Below, piece by piece: positions 44,071-53,037 of a DNA stretch of 64,000 nt (position 1 is the stretch's first letter; each line of letters begins with the position of its first letter). The DNA is taken from positions 62,001-126,000 of the forward strand of contig JAEZMD010000017.1 of the NCBI GenBank assembly GCA_023435745.1, read 5' to 3'. The stretch comes from Bacillota bacterium (GTDB taxonomy: Bacteria > Bacillota > Clostridia > Acetivibrionales > DTU013). The notes beneath the pieces were generated by a model, which saw only the letters and a program-made list of their open reading frames with translations, ran no database searches and had not been told where the DNA came from. The translations under genes were made by a program, and so were the position numbers.

Positions 44071-46578
44071 TCAATCTTCGCGCTCGGCCTCCGTATCGAA
44101 AATCCTGTCCAGTTCTTCGTTTGATGTAATGCCGCGAACCTTGTTCCTGACAGTCAGCGTTGCCATATCCAACCGGAAGAAATGATCGCGGCCGTCCGCG
44201 CCACGCTGCTGGCGGATAAGTTGTATCTTCCCGTACTTATCCCAGTGCAGGTCAGCGAATTTAGCCAGCCCGACAGCTTTCGGATAGTTGTCCTTTCTGC
44301 TTGGGTCATGGGGCTCCAGAATATCGAAAACATAACCGTGTGAATCGGCGCGGACGATTACCAAGTCCGGGAACATCGATGTGGAGACACCGCCAACTTC
44401 GTAGGGCACCTCCAACGACCACTTTTTACGGTCAAGGTTACGAAGCCAGCAGACGGCACCGTTTTGCAGTTCCTCCTTGACCACACCGCTTTCCCAAGGA
44501 TTTAGTGAAGTTTTAAATGTTCCATCATTTGAGCAATACAGGTGCTGCTCGTATGTCTGGCTGTCCTCTGTAACAGAGAAATCGATAGAGTCCGGCAAAA
44601 CCCAAGGCACAGCAACAGGAACAGCGGAAGCATTAATCAGCCTATCATATACGGTTTTACGCGCTTCGCTGAGCCGGGAGATGGCCCGCTTGTTATTCTC
44701 ATAGAGGGTGATAAACTGCTCTTCGGCAAAAGCGTTAAGCCGTTCCATTGCGTTCGTATCGCTTGTAAGAACGATCACTTCGATTTTCACGTCTATATGA
44801 TCACGGCTGCTATGCCTTGTCCAGTATTCAGTATGCAAACCTTCTCCCAGCAGTTTACCGGCTTGATCAAAATGGCGGGTAATATCGAAATCGGAAAGCG
44901 TCATGTTTTGTGTGGCTTCGTCGTATCGATATGCGTTATCGCCGTAATCGAACGTTAGCGTTCCGAGGGCAAAACCTGTAATTGTCCTTGTTTTCTGCTC
45001 AAAATCGCCTGAATCCTTGATACGGGTGATTTCCTCATCCATTTTGACCAAAATGCTTCTTCTTAGCGCTCTTTGAGCATCCAAATCAATCCCGTCCATT
45101 GTTAGGGCTCGTGAAAGCTGGATTGCCAAGCGCAACGGCGGCAACTTCCTGCTGGAATCAATGCGGTAAGTGATGAGCTTGTCCATAGCCGAAAAAACAT
45201 CAGAAAAGGCAGGGTCTCTTGACAATGTAACGACATTTTTGTGGGAGTCGATATCACCTGGAACAATTGCTTCACTGTCGCGGAGAGCATTTATCACGCT
45301 TGTAACCGTATCCTTATCAAAATATGGGAGAAATAGGCTGACGTTATTTAGTTCCGCGTCGGAACTGATCCTCCGGGCCAGGGGGGTACGGATCATGCGC
45401 CCCAGCAACTGTGCGATATAGGTATAATCCTGTGCACTGCGGAAAGACATCATCGTTTCGGCACGCGGGCAATCCCAGCCGGTGGAAAGGTTCATCTTGA
45501 AGAAAACGATCATAGACGTTTCGTCTTCTTCTATACGAGAAGCTTCAATCCGCCGTATTTCAATATCACGAATATTGAGCGTACCTCGGTCGTTGAAGGT
45601 ATGCACTACTTCTCCATCAAGGAGCCTTCGTCCCAATGCTTCTTCAAGCGTATCGATGCACATTCCAATGTCAGTGCGCGTTGCTTCCCGATCCGTGCCG
45701 TCCTCAACTTGGATAACAAGAATGGGCTTAACTACTTTTTCACCTTCGCGTTCACAGTAGGCTTGCCAGTGGGCGCATTTTACACGCCAGTTTTCTACCG
45801 CGCTTATGAACGTAGTCATATCAGCGCTTAAGGCGATATCGGGGTAGTGCAGGATAATCCTGTCCTTCAACAACCCGGACTCACGGACACCTTCGGGCGG
45901 GACGATTACCTTTTGAACTGTGGACGCTGTACCTGCTATAAGGGCATCAAACCTTTGGGGAGTGGCTGTTACCCCTATAACAAGAGGCATCACGCATAAA
46001 CCATCTTCCTGGCTTCCTTTGATAAATTTCTGCATGATTGACTGCGCTTTATTCTCCGCTTGTACCGATGTGTAGGTACCCCGGTGCGCTTCATCAATTA
46101 CAACATAAAACTGATTCGGTATACGCTTAGCCGTGTTTGTGACCGTTTCCCAGATAGTGTATTGCCGGGCATCAGATTTTTGGGTGAGTAGTTTATCGTT
46201 GCCCAGCTTCTGTGTATTGAGGAAATAAACACAGCCGATTTCGAAATATTCGGCATCATAATTTGAATCCACTGTCACAAGATCGCGTACCCGAATCTTA
46301 TCCGACTTACTCTCAATTTTCAAACGCGTCTGTTCATTTAGTTCCGGAGAATCGGATAGCCAAATAAACACCGATTCCGGGCCGGCAGTATGCTCGGGAG
46401 AGCCGTACAGAATTTCTTCAAAAAGGGTGGTCATTATGATCGTCTTGCCCGAGCCGGTTGGAGCAGAAAAAGAGATTACCTGTGGATCGCGCTCGCTCCA
46501 CATGATATGAGCTTTATTGATTTTCTCATGTAGATCGGCAAGCGCCGTTTCCTGAAAAGGAAATAGTGTATTTCTCAT
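44071..46578 (-). CDS. DEAD/DEAH helicase-endonuclease, type III Res-like subunit
   Basis: 835 aa, start overlapping the mod stop (ATGA). SF2 helicase motifs: SAPTGSGKTIIM (residues 38-49), VIDEAHRG (about 160), GVTATPQR, and QLLGRMIRTP (about 392) preceded by STGWDCPRAE. The C-terminal region around residue 750 reads MFPDLVIVRADSHGYVFDILEPHD, similar to the PD...(D/E)xK placement of Res nucleases but with E-P-H instead of E-x-K. It probably translocates on DNA and cleaves it, or acts as helicase for the Mod complex. Confidence 0.82.
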   Translation of the reverse strand: MRNTLFPFQETALADLHEKINKAHIMWSERDPQVISFSAPTGSGKTIIMTTLFEEILYGSPEHTAGPESVFIWLSDSPELNEQTRLKIESKSDKIRVRDLVTVDSNYDAEYFEIGCVYFLNTQKLGNDKLLTQKSDARQYTIWETVTNTAKRIPNQFYVVIDEAHRGTYTSVQAENKAQSIMQKFIKGSQEDGLCVMPLVIGVTATPQRFDALIAGTASTVQKVIVPPEGVRESGLLKDRIILHYPDIALSADMTTFISAVENWRVKCAHWQAYCEREGEKVVKPILVIQVEDGTDREATRTDIGMCIDTLEEALGRRLLDGEVVHTFNDRGTLNIRDIEIRRIEASRIEEDETSMIVFFKMNLSTGWDCPRAETMMSFRSAQDYTYIAQLLGRMIRTPLARRISSDAELNNVSLFLPYFDKDTVTSVINALRDSEAIVPGDIDSHKNVVTLSRDPAFSDVFSAMDKLITYRIDSSRKLPPLRLAIQLSRALTMDGIDLDAQRALRRSILVKMDEEITRIKDSGDFEQKTRTITGFALGTLTFDYGDNAYRYDEATQNMTLSDFDITRHFDQAGKLLGEGLHTEYWTRHSSRDHIDVKIEVIVLTSDTNAMERLNAFAEEQFITLYENNKRAISRLSEARKTVYDRLINASAVPVAVPWVLPDSIDFSVTEDSQTYEQHLYCSNDGTFKTSLNPWESGVVKEELQNGAVCWLRNLDRKKWSLEVPYEVGGVSTSMFPDLVIVRADSHGYVFDILEPHDPSRKDNYPKAVGLAKFADLHWDKYGKIQLIRQQRGADGRDHFFRLDMATLTVRNKVRGITSNEELDRIFDTEAERED

Positions 46579-49091
46579 ATCGAATCCCTCCTGCTCCCGA
46601 GTACGAAATTATCAATGTAATCGCGGTAAAGCTGATATGTTTGAGGAGCCTTAGTGTTTGCTGACATTTCACGGAAGGCATCCTCTGAATTTGTCACAAA
46701 GTAAATGGTTTTTATACTTTCCATATCCTCCAAGGCTTCTGTAAATGTCGCAAATTTCGTTTCATCCACAAGAATCGCAAAGCTGTTTTGCGGCAATACC
46801 ATCATATCCGGGATTTCGCCTCCGGCAATTTCAGGCCGATTTCCAATAGCGCCGGATTTTAGCCATAGGAGAGGTAGAATCTCATGAAACTGCTGGCCGA
46901 GCGACACGCTGTTTTTGTCCAGAAATCCGAGTTTGAAATACTCGACGTTCGCAGGGAAACCTTCGCTCATCGGTCGCTTCAGAGACTCAATAATGCTTGC
47001 TGTACCGAGCAAGTCCACTACTTTGCCTTTTATATCGTTGAATACATGGGTCTCCTTTGCCACGATATAAAATTCGGTGATTTGCTCCTGCTCTTCAAGA
47101 GCGGCGATCCAATCATCTGCCGCTTCGGGATCGAATAGGATAGATATACTGTGCTCCTCAGATACGACAAATTTGCTATCTGCTTTCACCACTGACTGCG
47201 GCAGAATTGAATCGCTTATGATGCTCTTTATAATCTTGGGCGGATCTGGTAGCAAGTTGATTTTTTTTTGTACAGTCGTAACTAAGCCACCGATTGTGGC
47301 GATGATCTGTTTCTTTGCTGCTGTCGTGAGTGTGGCAGGATTTTCAATGTAACCGATCTGATAGAAAGAACGAGCAATCTCTTTCGTAGTGGTCAAGATC
47401 GTATAATATTCACCGGTCAGCACTGAACCATCAGCACGCTTACCGAGGATGCTGTATTCTGTACGTGGCCAAGTGACCGAGCGACAAATGCCATGGCTTT
47501 CCCATTTGGTGTCTCCAGGTTGGTAGCCCGCCACTTTCAAGTCCCGGGCATCGGCCTCTGAGACTTCGTTATTGGTAACAAGTATGCACCGTCTATGCCC
47601 GCCGTCTTCGGCATTTAATAAATTCACAGCGTGAAGCGTCGTGCCGCTACCCGCGAAAAAGTCGACAATCAGAGCATTAGGCTTATTCCGGACAATAGCT
47701 GCAATTGCATCTTTTGTAGAATAGAGCGATTTAGGGAACGAAAAAGCCCTGGATTGCCCGATTATCTTTGAAACCAAATCAGAGCCGTTGACACCTTGGT
47801 CATGTAGGCTACGATGCCATACGGATTTTATCTGTTTCTCTTGTGTGGCTGCATATTCTACATCCACCACATTTTTGGTTTTATCATAACCAACAACTAT
47901 CAGTTCGCCTGTTTGTATTTGTCTTTGAGGACGTTGGCTAAGATAAGAAATAGCCCACGTTTTTCTTTTCTTGTCATAACCTCCTACTGCAACATAACCT
48001 TTCTTGATTAATTCGTTAAGAGTAGCAAATCCGACACCCCAATTACCATCAGAACCATCAGTTCGAATAGGCCAAGCAGCGTCTAGGCCATCAATTTTAG
48101 CTGACACATCAATTTCTGTCCCAAAGGGTACAGATTCCCCGGCTCGGATAACTCTCTGGTTTTCGCTGTCGATAAGAACTGGATAGAACATATTTTTTCG
48201 ATCAATACGGCGCGCATTTGTACCAGATCTTAAAAGCCCTTTCCATCTTGGCTTTACTGTAACATTTTTCTCACCTAAAAGTGGGTCATCACCACCAGAG
48301 ACGAACGCTTTTGACATAAAGCAATAGACATTGTATTCCTCCACTCGTGAAAACCGGCCTTGGGTTACTCCCTTTGGATTTACAACGTCTGTAACCAATT
48401 GGATATACGCTTCAGGAAACAATTCTTGCAATAGAACACGCAGGTGATGAACTTCGTGTTCGTCAATTGTTACGATAAGAACGCCTGTATCTGGATTAAG
48501 AATCCGCTTAGCGATCCTTAAGCGCTTCTGCATCATTGAAAGCCACTTGCTATGTCTCCAGGCATCAGCAGAATCCACATAATCATTGTTATACTTCCAA
48601 TCACGAGCTCCGGTGTTATACGGAGGGTCTATGTAGATACAGTCTACCTGCTTGGGATACAAGTACTCTAAAAGCTGAAGGGCGTGGTAATTATCTGATT
48701 CAATGAGCGTATGCCAGAGGTAGTCCTCCGGCGCGTTTTCCACCTTGGCAATAGGCTCAAGGGAGGGAAAGATAGGGTCACCAAACTGAGCGATGGCAAC
48801 AAGCTCATTAAGAGGTATCTCCGTCGTCTCACCCGTCGCTTTTTCTCGGCATAAAGTGAGATCGCCGTCTATTTTTATAACAGTCATCACATCGTTGACG
48901 TGACCATTTTTACGGGCAACAGTGGAACTGCGCCGGATGGGTACGCCATATAACGGGGTACATTCAGGGATGTGCTCCTCAAACACCAGCCCGAATTTTT
49001 TGTTTTTAGATAAGCGGGCAAATTCCTGTTCCAGCCGCTCTCTCAGGGACGCGTCAGAAATTTGCCGCAGTAGGTCATTGATTGCCGCCAT
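46575..49091 (-). CDS. Type III-like DNA adenine/cytosine-N4 methyltransferase (Mod)
   Basis: 838 aa, AGGAG before the ATG. Beta-class order: catalytic motif IV DPPY at residues 155-158 (YIDPPYNTG) precedes the SAM motif FAGSGTT (about 480). N-terminal residues 1-120 and the C-terminal third are extra domains probably used for target recognition and Res binding. The gene starts three bases after the DUF2326 stop, so it is translationally linked to the ABC-3C genes. It protects self DNA or marks targets for the helicase downstream. Confidence 0.87.
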   Translation of the reverse strand: MAAINDLLRQISDASLRERLEQEFARLSKNKKFGLVFEEHIPECTPLYGVPIRRSSTVARKNGHVNDVMTVIKIDGDLTLCREKATGETTEIPLNELVAIAQFGDPIFPSLEPIAKVENAPEDYLWHTLIESDNYHALQLLEYLYPKQVDCIYIDPPYNTGARDWKYNNDYVDSADAWRHSKWLSMMQKRLRIAKRILNPDTGVLIVTIDEHEVHHLRVLLQELFPEAYIQLVTDVVNPKGVTQGRFSRVEEYNVYCFMSKAFVSGGDDPLLGEKNVTVKPRWKGLLRSGTNARRIDRKNMFYPVLIDSENQRVIRAGESVPFGTEIDVSAKIDGLDAAWPIRTDGSDGNWGVGFATLNELIKKGYVAVGGYDKKRKTWAISYLSQRPQRQIQTGELIVVGYDKTKNVVDVEYAATQEKQIKSVWHRSLHDQGVNGSDLVSKIIGQSRAFSFPKSLYSTKDAIAAIVRNKPNALIVDFFAGSGTTLHAVNLLNAEDGGHRRCILVTNNEVSEADARDLKVAGYQPGDTKWESHGICRSVTWPRTEYSILGKRADGSVLTGEYYTILTTTKEIARSFYQIGYIENPATLTTAAKKQIIATIGGLVTTVQKKINLLPDPPKIIKSIISDSILPQSVVKADSKFVVSEEHSISILFDPEAADDWIAALEEQEQITEFYIVAKETHVFNDIKGKVVDLLGTASIIESLKRPMSEGFPANVEYFKLGFLDKNSVSLGQQFHEILPLLWLKSGAIGNRPEIAGGEIPDMMVLPQNSFAILVDETKFATFTEALEDMESIKTIYFVTNSEDAFREMSANTKAPQTYQLYRDYIDNFVLGSRRDSI

Positions 49092-49093
49092 GA

Positions 49094-50746
49094 TTATTTC
49101 TCCTCCTGTCCATCAGGCGCGGATTCGCCCTTGCTCCAAGAACGGCCAAACAGCACGTTTTCATCGGATAAGCGCAATATCGCTGTGCTTTCTAAGATTC
49201 CGTGTGCCTTCTCCGTGGTGGAATCAGCCTTGTCGAAGGCTATGAAAATCTGGCGCCCGCTGCCCTGATAGCGATCCAATATATGTTCCAGGTGCGCATC
49301 CTCAATCCGTTTGAGGATGTTGGAATCATGAATCAGCGCAGGGATCGGCCGTAATTCCAGAATGCTCAAATCATATATTACGAGGCTCTTATACGCAGTT
49401 CCTTCGCTGGTATTGCCCGGCGTTTGAAATGTAATTTCTTTATGCGAACCAATATGTAACTGCGGAGCTGTTTCCTCGTTGTCCGTCACGATGCCATTAA
49501 TTTTATCCATGCGCAGCATAATATCGTCCTGTATCTCTTCCAGCCTTTCGGCCTGCTGCCGCAACAGGTTTTCAAGTTTTCGTTCTGCAACTGCGCGGGC
49601 CTCCTGCAACTCCTTTTGATGGAGCAAGTCTTTTGTTTCTTCTTCAAGTTCATCAATTCGTTTGGAGACACTGATGCACTGCGAAAGTGTCCGCTCGGAC
49701 ATTTCTTTCGCAAGCCCGGATTCTTCGATTTTACGCTGAAGCCGTTTTATCTCATTATCATAATGAGCAATAAGCGGACGCAGCCGCTCAATTTCCTGCG
49801 TCATTTCTTCGCCAAGGATTTCCCTGATCCGTTTATGGAAATGCTCAATATCCGTGAACGCCTTGATGTCCGCGTTCGGAAAAAAACGCACAAGAGAAGC
49901 AAACTCACTGGCGGCTTCGGTAAGGCCGCCGTTGATATTATCCTCGATGGCATGCAGCTGCGATAATAGGCGATTCCGTTTCCGCGTGCTACTTCCCAAT
50001 TCTTTCTGTAATGTGGTCGCCCGCTCGAACGTTTGTGTATCGAAGCCAAAGGCAGTAAGTTGGGCCGCCTCGTTATCCTTCATTAGTTTCTGAAGCCGTT
50101 CCTGTAAAGTTGCTATGGTTCTCTGATTCTCCTCAATTTTTTCGGTATCCACAAATACACGCTGGCGGGCCTTAAAGGAATCTTTTATGCCGAGCTCCTC
50201 TTCTATGTTCTTTATGTCGGCAGTCACCTTATAATGGCCAAACAGCTTTAGTAGGAAATCCACGGCTTTTTCGTCAGACTCGCGTGGCCGTATATGCAAC
50301 GGATATTTTTCCAAGGTATTTTCGCGCCCGTATATACGGAAAAACCTTTCCGTAAGCTCTGAAAACGTCAGGAACTGCAGATCGATTTCATATTCCTCGA
50401 ACAGAAACTTGCGGTATTCTTCAAGCGTCAGTTTTTCGATAAGGTGATGATCCCTATCACAACGGCAGACATGCCTCGGGTCATCCGTGCTCCTGTAAAA
50501 GTAATGCGGCTGTTCACCAAACTGGAAGGTAAAGTATATGGTATGCGTGCCGACATTCTTCTTTATATCGTCCGATATGGCGTAATAGTTTTCGCCGCCA
50601 AATGCATAGTCAATAATCCACAGAAAGGTGGATTTACCAATAGCGTTACTGCCCCCCGAACTGCCAAGCACCGTATTCAGCCCCGGTTGAAAACGGATGG
50701 TCTGATGTGCTTCCGCGAATTTATCGCACCGAAGTTCCACCAACAT
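49094..50746 (-). CDS. DUF2326-type SMC/RecF-like ATPase (ABC-three-component family)
   Basis: 550 aa. Walker A GSSGGSNAIGKSTFL (residues 28-42) at the start of an ABC/SMC head, long coiled coil from about 180 to 420 (LEEETKDLLHQKELQEARAVAERKLENLLRQQ), and a C-terminal half-head with YQGSGRQIFIAFDKADS. This is the DUF2326 layout assigned by Krishnan and colleagues to ABC-3C conflict systems. It starts inside the previous small gene (26-base overlap). It probably senses or loads on invading DNA and triggers the associated effector. Confidence 0.82.
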   Translation of the reverse strand: MLVELRCDKFAEAHQTIRFQPGLNTVLGSSGGSNAIGKSTFLWIIDYAFGGENYYAISDDIKKNVGTHTIYFTFQFGEQPHYFYRSTDDPRHVCRCDRDHHLIEKLTLEEYRKFLFEEYEIDLQFLTFSELTERFFRIYGRENTLEKYPLHIRPRESDEKAVDFLLKLFGHYKVTADIKNIEEELGIKDSFKARQRVFVDTEKIEENQRTIATLQERLQKLMKDNEAAQLTAFGFDTQTFERATTLQKELGSSTRKRNRLLSQLHAIEDNINGGLTEAASEFASLVRFFPNADIKAFTDIEHFHKRIREILGEEMTQEIERLRPLIAHYDNEIKRLQRKIEESGLAKEMSERTLSQCISVSKRIDELEEETKDLLHQKELQEARAVAERKLENLLRQQAERLEEIQDDIMLRMDKINGIVTDNEETAPQLHIGSHKEITFQTPGNTSEGTAYKSLVIYDLSILELRPIPALIHDSNILKRIEDAHLEHILDRYQGSGRQIFIAFDKADSTTEKAHGILESTAILRLSDENVLFGRSWSKGESAPDGQEEK

Positions 50747-50963
50747 AATGCAGCACCCTCCCTTCCTCTAATAGTTCAATTTTCCCTAACGCAAACAAGC
50801 AGTCGAGCGCGCTTAGGAAATCACCCATGTCTTTTTTGACCGCTGTCGTTGCCTCGAACAGTTCCTTGGGCGACATGTCTCGCTGTTCCAACGCTTCCAA
50901 TATGTCCGGGAACCGTGCGATAATGCTGTTTACGTAGGGCGTCACCTTACTCGGCAATCTCAT
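50721..50963 (-). CDS. ABC-3C middle component (small winged-helix type)
   Basis: 80 aa. The ATG at 50963, with GAGGTG upstream, lies inside the end of the preceding gene (17-base overlap). Small helical/winged-helix protein (MRLPSKVTPYVNSIIARF...) between the ABC-3C CTD protein and the ATPase, the usual place of a middle component. The subfamily number cannot be told by eye. Confidence 0.65.
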   Translation of the reverse strand: MRLPSKVTPYVNSIIARFPDILEALEQRDMSPKELFEATTAVKKDMGDFLSALDCLFALGKIELLEEGRVLHYVGGTSVR

Positions 50964-52185
50964 CGAACACCTCACACCTTTGCACGAAGTAGGAGATGAT
51001 AATCTCGCAGGCTTCTTTGTATTTCCGACCTGTCTGCTCGTATAAACGATTGACCAGCAGGTTGTATATATCGCTTTGTGATGTAATCGTTTCACTGGCG
51101 TCTTCATACATTCGCCGGATACTCTTGGCGAATTTATCGACGTTCAGTTTGTTTTCACCGGCCATGCGGTCTAAGGCGTTATTCACAGCCTCGTAAAGGC
51201 GGGTGACGTGAAAGAGCGCCTTTTCCTTCAAACGACGTTCTGTAATTTTACGCTCTACTTTGACCGGATCAGTTCTCAAGCCCAAATCGCCGGTATCTTC
51301 GATCTGATTGATCTCCCGGAGCACCTCTTCAATTTGCTTTTCCAGTGTTATGCGGGACAAACCGTCCATCGCGAGTACGCGGTTTACCAAATCGTGCTTG
51401 TCCGATATTAAGGCCAGCTTTGTGGCAGGAGTAGCACCCTGCATTTCGCGCTCACAGTCAACACACAGAACAACGTCATCTGAATCCGAGAGCGGAATAA
51501 CCTTGCCATAATAAACGTCATTCCCGTTTTTCGGGAGGGCAAGTGGCCTGCCGCAGTTGTGGCATTTGCCGCCGGTTTCGGTTAGTAACGCTAACAAATG
51601 TGTATCGGCGGGTGCAATTTTGGCTGAAGCCTCCATTGCAAATTGAGTATATGCTGAAACGTAGCTGATCTCATGCTTACGGGCATCAAAGCTGTGTATG
51701 TATTCGTCGGTTATCTCTTTGATGCTTGCCTCGCCATCACGGTTTGTAACCGGGATGGTGTAAAGGAAAATACCCGCAAGGAGGTCGGCCAAGACAAAGG
51801 AATCCCTGCCCAGGATAATGGCCTTCGTCATGCCGTTTACTTTTTCCACGGGCGTATCAGGCTCAATTGCTGTGTCGGACTCGATTATATCCTTAAGGGC
51901 CAGAACGATGAGCGCCCGTTTGTTATCGTCCAGCAAAGGTAAAACGGTTTGTTTGAAGCTTTCGGAAACGCTGCGAGCATCAGCCGTTGGCGCCACATCT
52001 GTTACGTTAGGAGATAGGTTCCTCTCGCAGCGTACCAGATTTGATACGGTTGTGTCATCGTCTTTGATATCATAGGTGGGCGCGACAGTAAGCAAGATTG
52101 TTCCAACGAGCTTTTTTTGCGATGTGCTCTTTGCCTTGCAAAGCGTCAGCACAGTCGCAAAGGAACCAAAGCACAGCTTTTTCAT
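50947..52185 (-). CDS. ABC-three-component system protein with degenerate HNH-like zinc knuckle
   Basis: 412 aa; ATG at 52185 has AGGAGG upstream (the ORF extends further without a site). Residues 1-200 are alpha/beta (MKKLCFGSFATVLTLCKAK...). Residues 208-250 hold CHNCGRPL ... VIPLSDSDDVVLCVDCERE, the Cys pairs and spacing of an HNH finger, but the DH of the catalytic site is replaced by GK, so nuclease activity is doubtful. The C-terminal half is helical. It opens the ABC-3C module after the XRE regulator. Likely role: effector or scaffold. Confidence 0.7.
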   Translation of the reverse strand: MKKLCFGSFATVLTLCKAKSTSQKKLVGTILLTVAPTYDIKDDDTTVSNLVRCERNLSPNVTDVAPTADARSVSESFKQTVLPLLDDNKRALIVLALKDIIESDTAIEPDTPVEKVNGMTKAIILGRDSFVLADLLAGIFLYTIPVTNRDGEASIKEITDEYIHSFDARKHEISYVSAYTQFAMEASAKIAPADTHLLALLTETGGKCHNCGRPLALPKNGNDVYYGKVIPLSDSDDVVLCVDCEREMQGATPATKLALISDKHDLVNRVLAMDGLSRITLEKQIEEVLREINQIEDTGDLGLRTDPVKVERKITERRLKEKALFHVTRLYEAVNNALDRMAGENKLNVDKFAKSIRRMYEDASETITSQSDIYNLLVNRLYEQTGRKYKEACEIIISYFVQRCEVFDEIAE

Positions 52186-52227
52186 ATCGCGCCCTCCTTT
52201 TTCTTTGTTATAAATATCGGCTTCCAA

Positions 52228-52437
52228 CTAATCCTTTTCGTTTATGACATCAACGATATCCCCGATATTGCAGTCAAGTGCCTTACAGATGCGAGCCAAA
52301 ATGTCCATGCTGACGGGCAAGTCCTTGCCCAGCTTTGCCATCGTTGTTGATGTGATATTACTTAAAGCCATCAGATCTTTTTTCATCATCTTCCGGTCGA
52401 TTAACAGCTTCCATAATTTATTGTAGCTGAATGCCAT
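52228..52437 (-). CDS. XRE-type HTH regulator of the defence operon
   Basis: 69 aa from ATG 52437 with GGAGG eight bases upstream; the ORF's longer start lacks a site. Single Cro/CI HTH (KKDLMALSNITSTTMAKLGKDLPVSMDILARICKALDCNIGDIVDVI), of the YozG-like kind found beside restriction genes. First gene of the operon, so probably an autoregulator that delays or limits expression of the downstream defence genes. Confidence 0.8.
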   Translation of the reverse strand: MAFSYNKLWKLLIDRKMMKKDLMALSNITSTTMAKLGKDLPVSMDILARICKALDCNIGDIVDVINEKD

Positions 52438-52464
52438 AGTACCGCCTCCTGCGTGCTCAATTCT

Positions 52465-52492
52465 TGTGCGAGCATGCACACTGGTAATTATA
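52465..52492 (-). promoter_or_regulatory. Promoter/operator of the defence operon
   Basis: On the minus strand TATAAT at 52492-52487 lies about 50 bases before the HTH start. Just downstream of it TGTGC (52465-52469) and GCACA (52476-52480) form an inverted repeat overlapping the expected transcription start. No clear -35 is seen. Confidence 0.5.
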
Positions 52493-52593
52493 CCATAAAA
52501 CTGTATGAAATGAAAGTGTAAATATAAATATGCTTATTTCAACTCAGCAATCGCAAATCTGCAACGGAGGTTAAGAGGTAGATGATAAATTGT

Positions 52594-52626
52594 TAAGGCC
52601 CGGCTAAGGCCTGGCCAAGGCACAGA
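52594..52626 (+). repeat. Three tandem 11-bp repeats
   Basis: TAAGGCCCGGC, TAAGGCCTGGC and a degenerate CAAGGCACAGA follow each other at 52594, 52605 and 52616. They lie in the gap between the defence operon promoter and the phage genes. Purpose unknown; binding array or repeat slippage. Confidence 0.6.
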
Positions 52627-52654
52627 CATGTTGATAGCGTAATAGATTTTGTAT

Positions 52655-52687
52655 GCTGTTATTGCCAAGGGCGATAGCGGCTTTTTT
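52655..52687 (+). terminator. Terminator at the left edge of the phage early region
   Basis: A 12-bp stem with several G-U pairs (52655-52666 with 52670-52681), three-base loop, then six T. It ends plus-strand transcription entering from the left. Confidence 0.55.
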
Positions 52688-52737
52688 ATGCCCTCTCTGG
52701 CGTGGTCATCAAATCTTTTGAAAGGAGGGCGCCAAGA

Positions 52738-52887
52738 ATGCGCGACATCAAAAACAGCAAGGGCAAACTGGTCTGCCGTATAGACGATAAGGCCAGTATC
52801 GTGGAAATCGTACACAAAGGCTGTAAGACGCTGATCCGATTCAAACCTGACGGCACCGCCGAGATCATCAACACAGAAGCTGCATAA
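52738..52887 (+). CDS. Small phage early protein of unknown function
   Basis: 49 aa, AAGGAGG eight bases before the ATG. Compact beta-rich sequence MRDIKNSKGKLVCRIDDK...GCKTLIRFKPDGTAEIIN. I have no name for it; similar small proteins precede the sigma-like gene in related Firmicute prophages as I recall. A terminator follows at 52918. Confidence 0.6.
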   Translation: MRDIKNSKGKLVCRIDDKASIVEIVHKGCKTLIRFKPDGTAEIINTEAA

Positions 52888-52917
52888 CAGCCAAATATCG
52901 AAAATCCGCAGAACCGC

Positions 52918-52962
52918 AAGACGGGCAGGACGACACCACATTGGTGTTCCCGCCCGTCTTTT
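52918..52962 (+). terminator. Terminator after the 49-aa gene
   Basis: AAGACGGGC (52918-52926) pairs with GCCCGTCTT (52952-52960) around an inner ACACCA/TGGTGT stem, followed by a T-run. Confidence 0.75.
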
Positions 52963-52996
52963 CGTTTCTACGGATTGATGAAAGCGGCCTCCTGCG

Positions 52997-53023
52997 GATT
53001 TTCAAAGCCAAATTTTGAAAATC
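52997..53023 (+). other. Hairpin next to the sigma-like gene's ribosome binding site
   Basis: GATTTTCAAA (52997-53006) pairs perfectly with TTTGAAAATC (53014-53023), two bases before AGGAGG (53026). It could adjust translation of the sigma-like gene. Confidence 0.5.
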
Positions 53024-53037
53024 ACAGGAGGCAAAAC

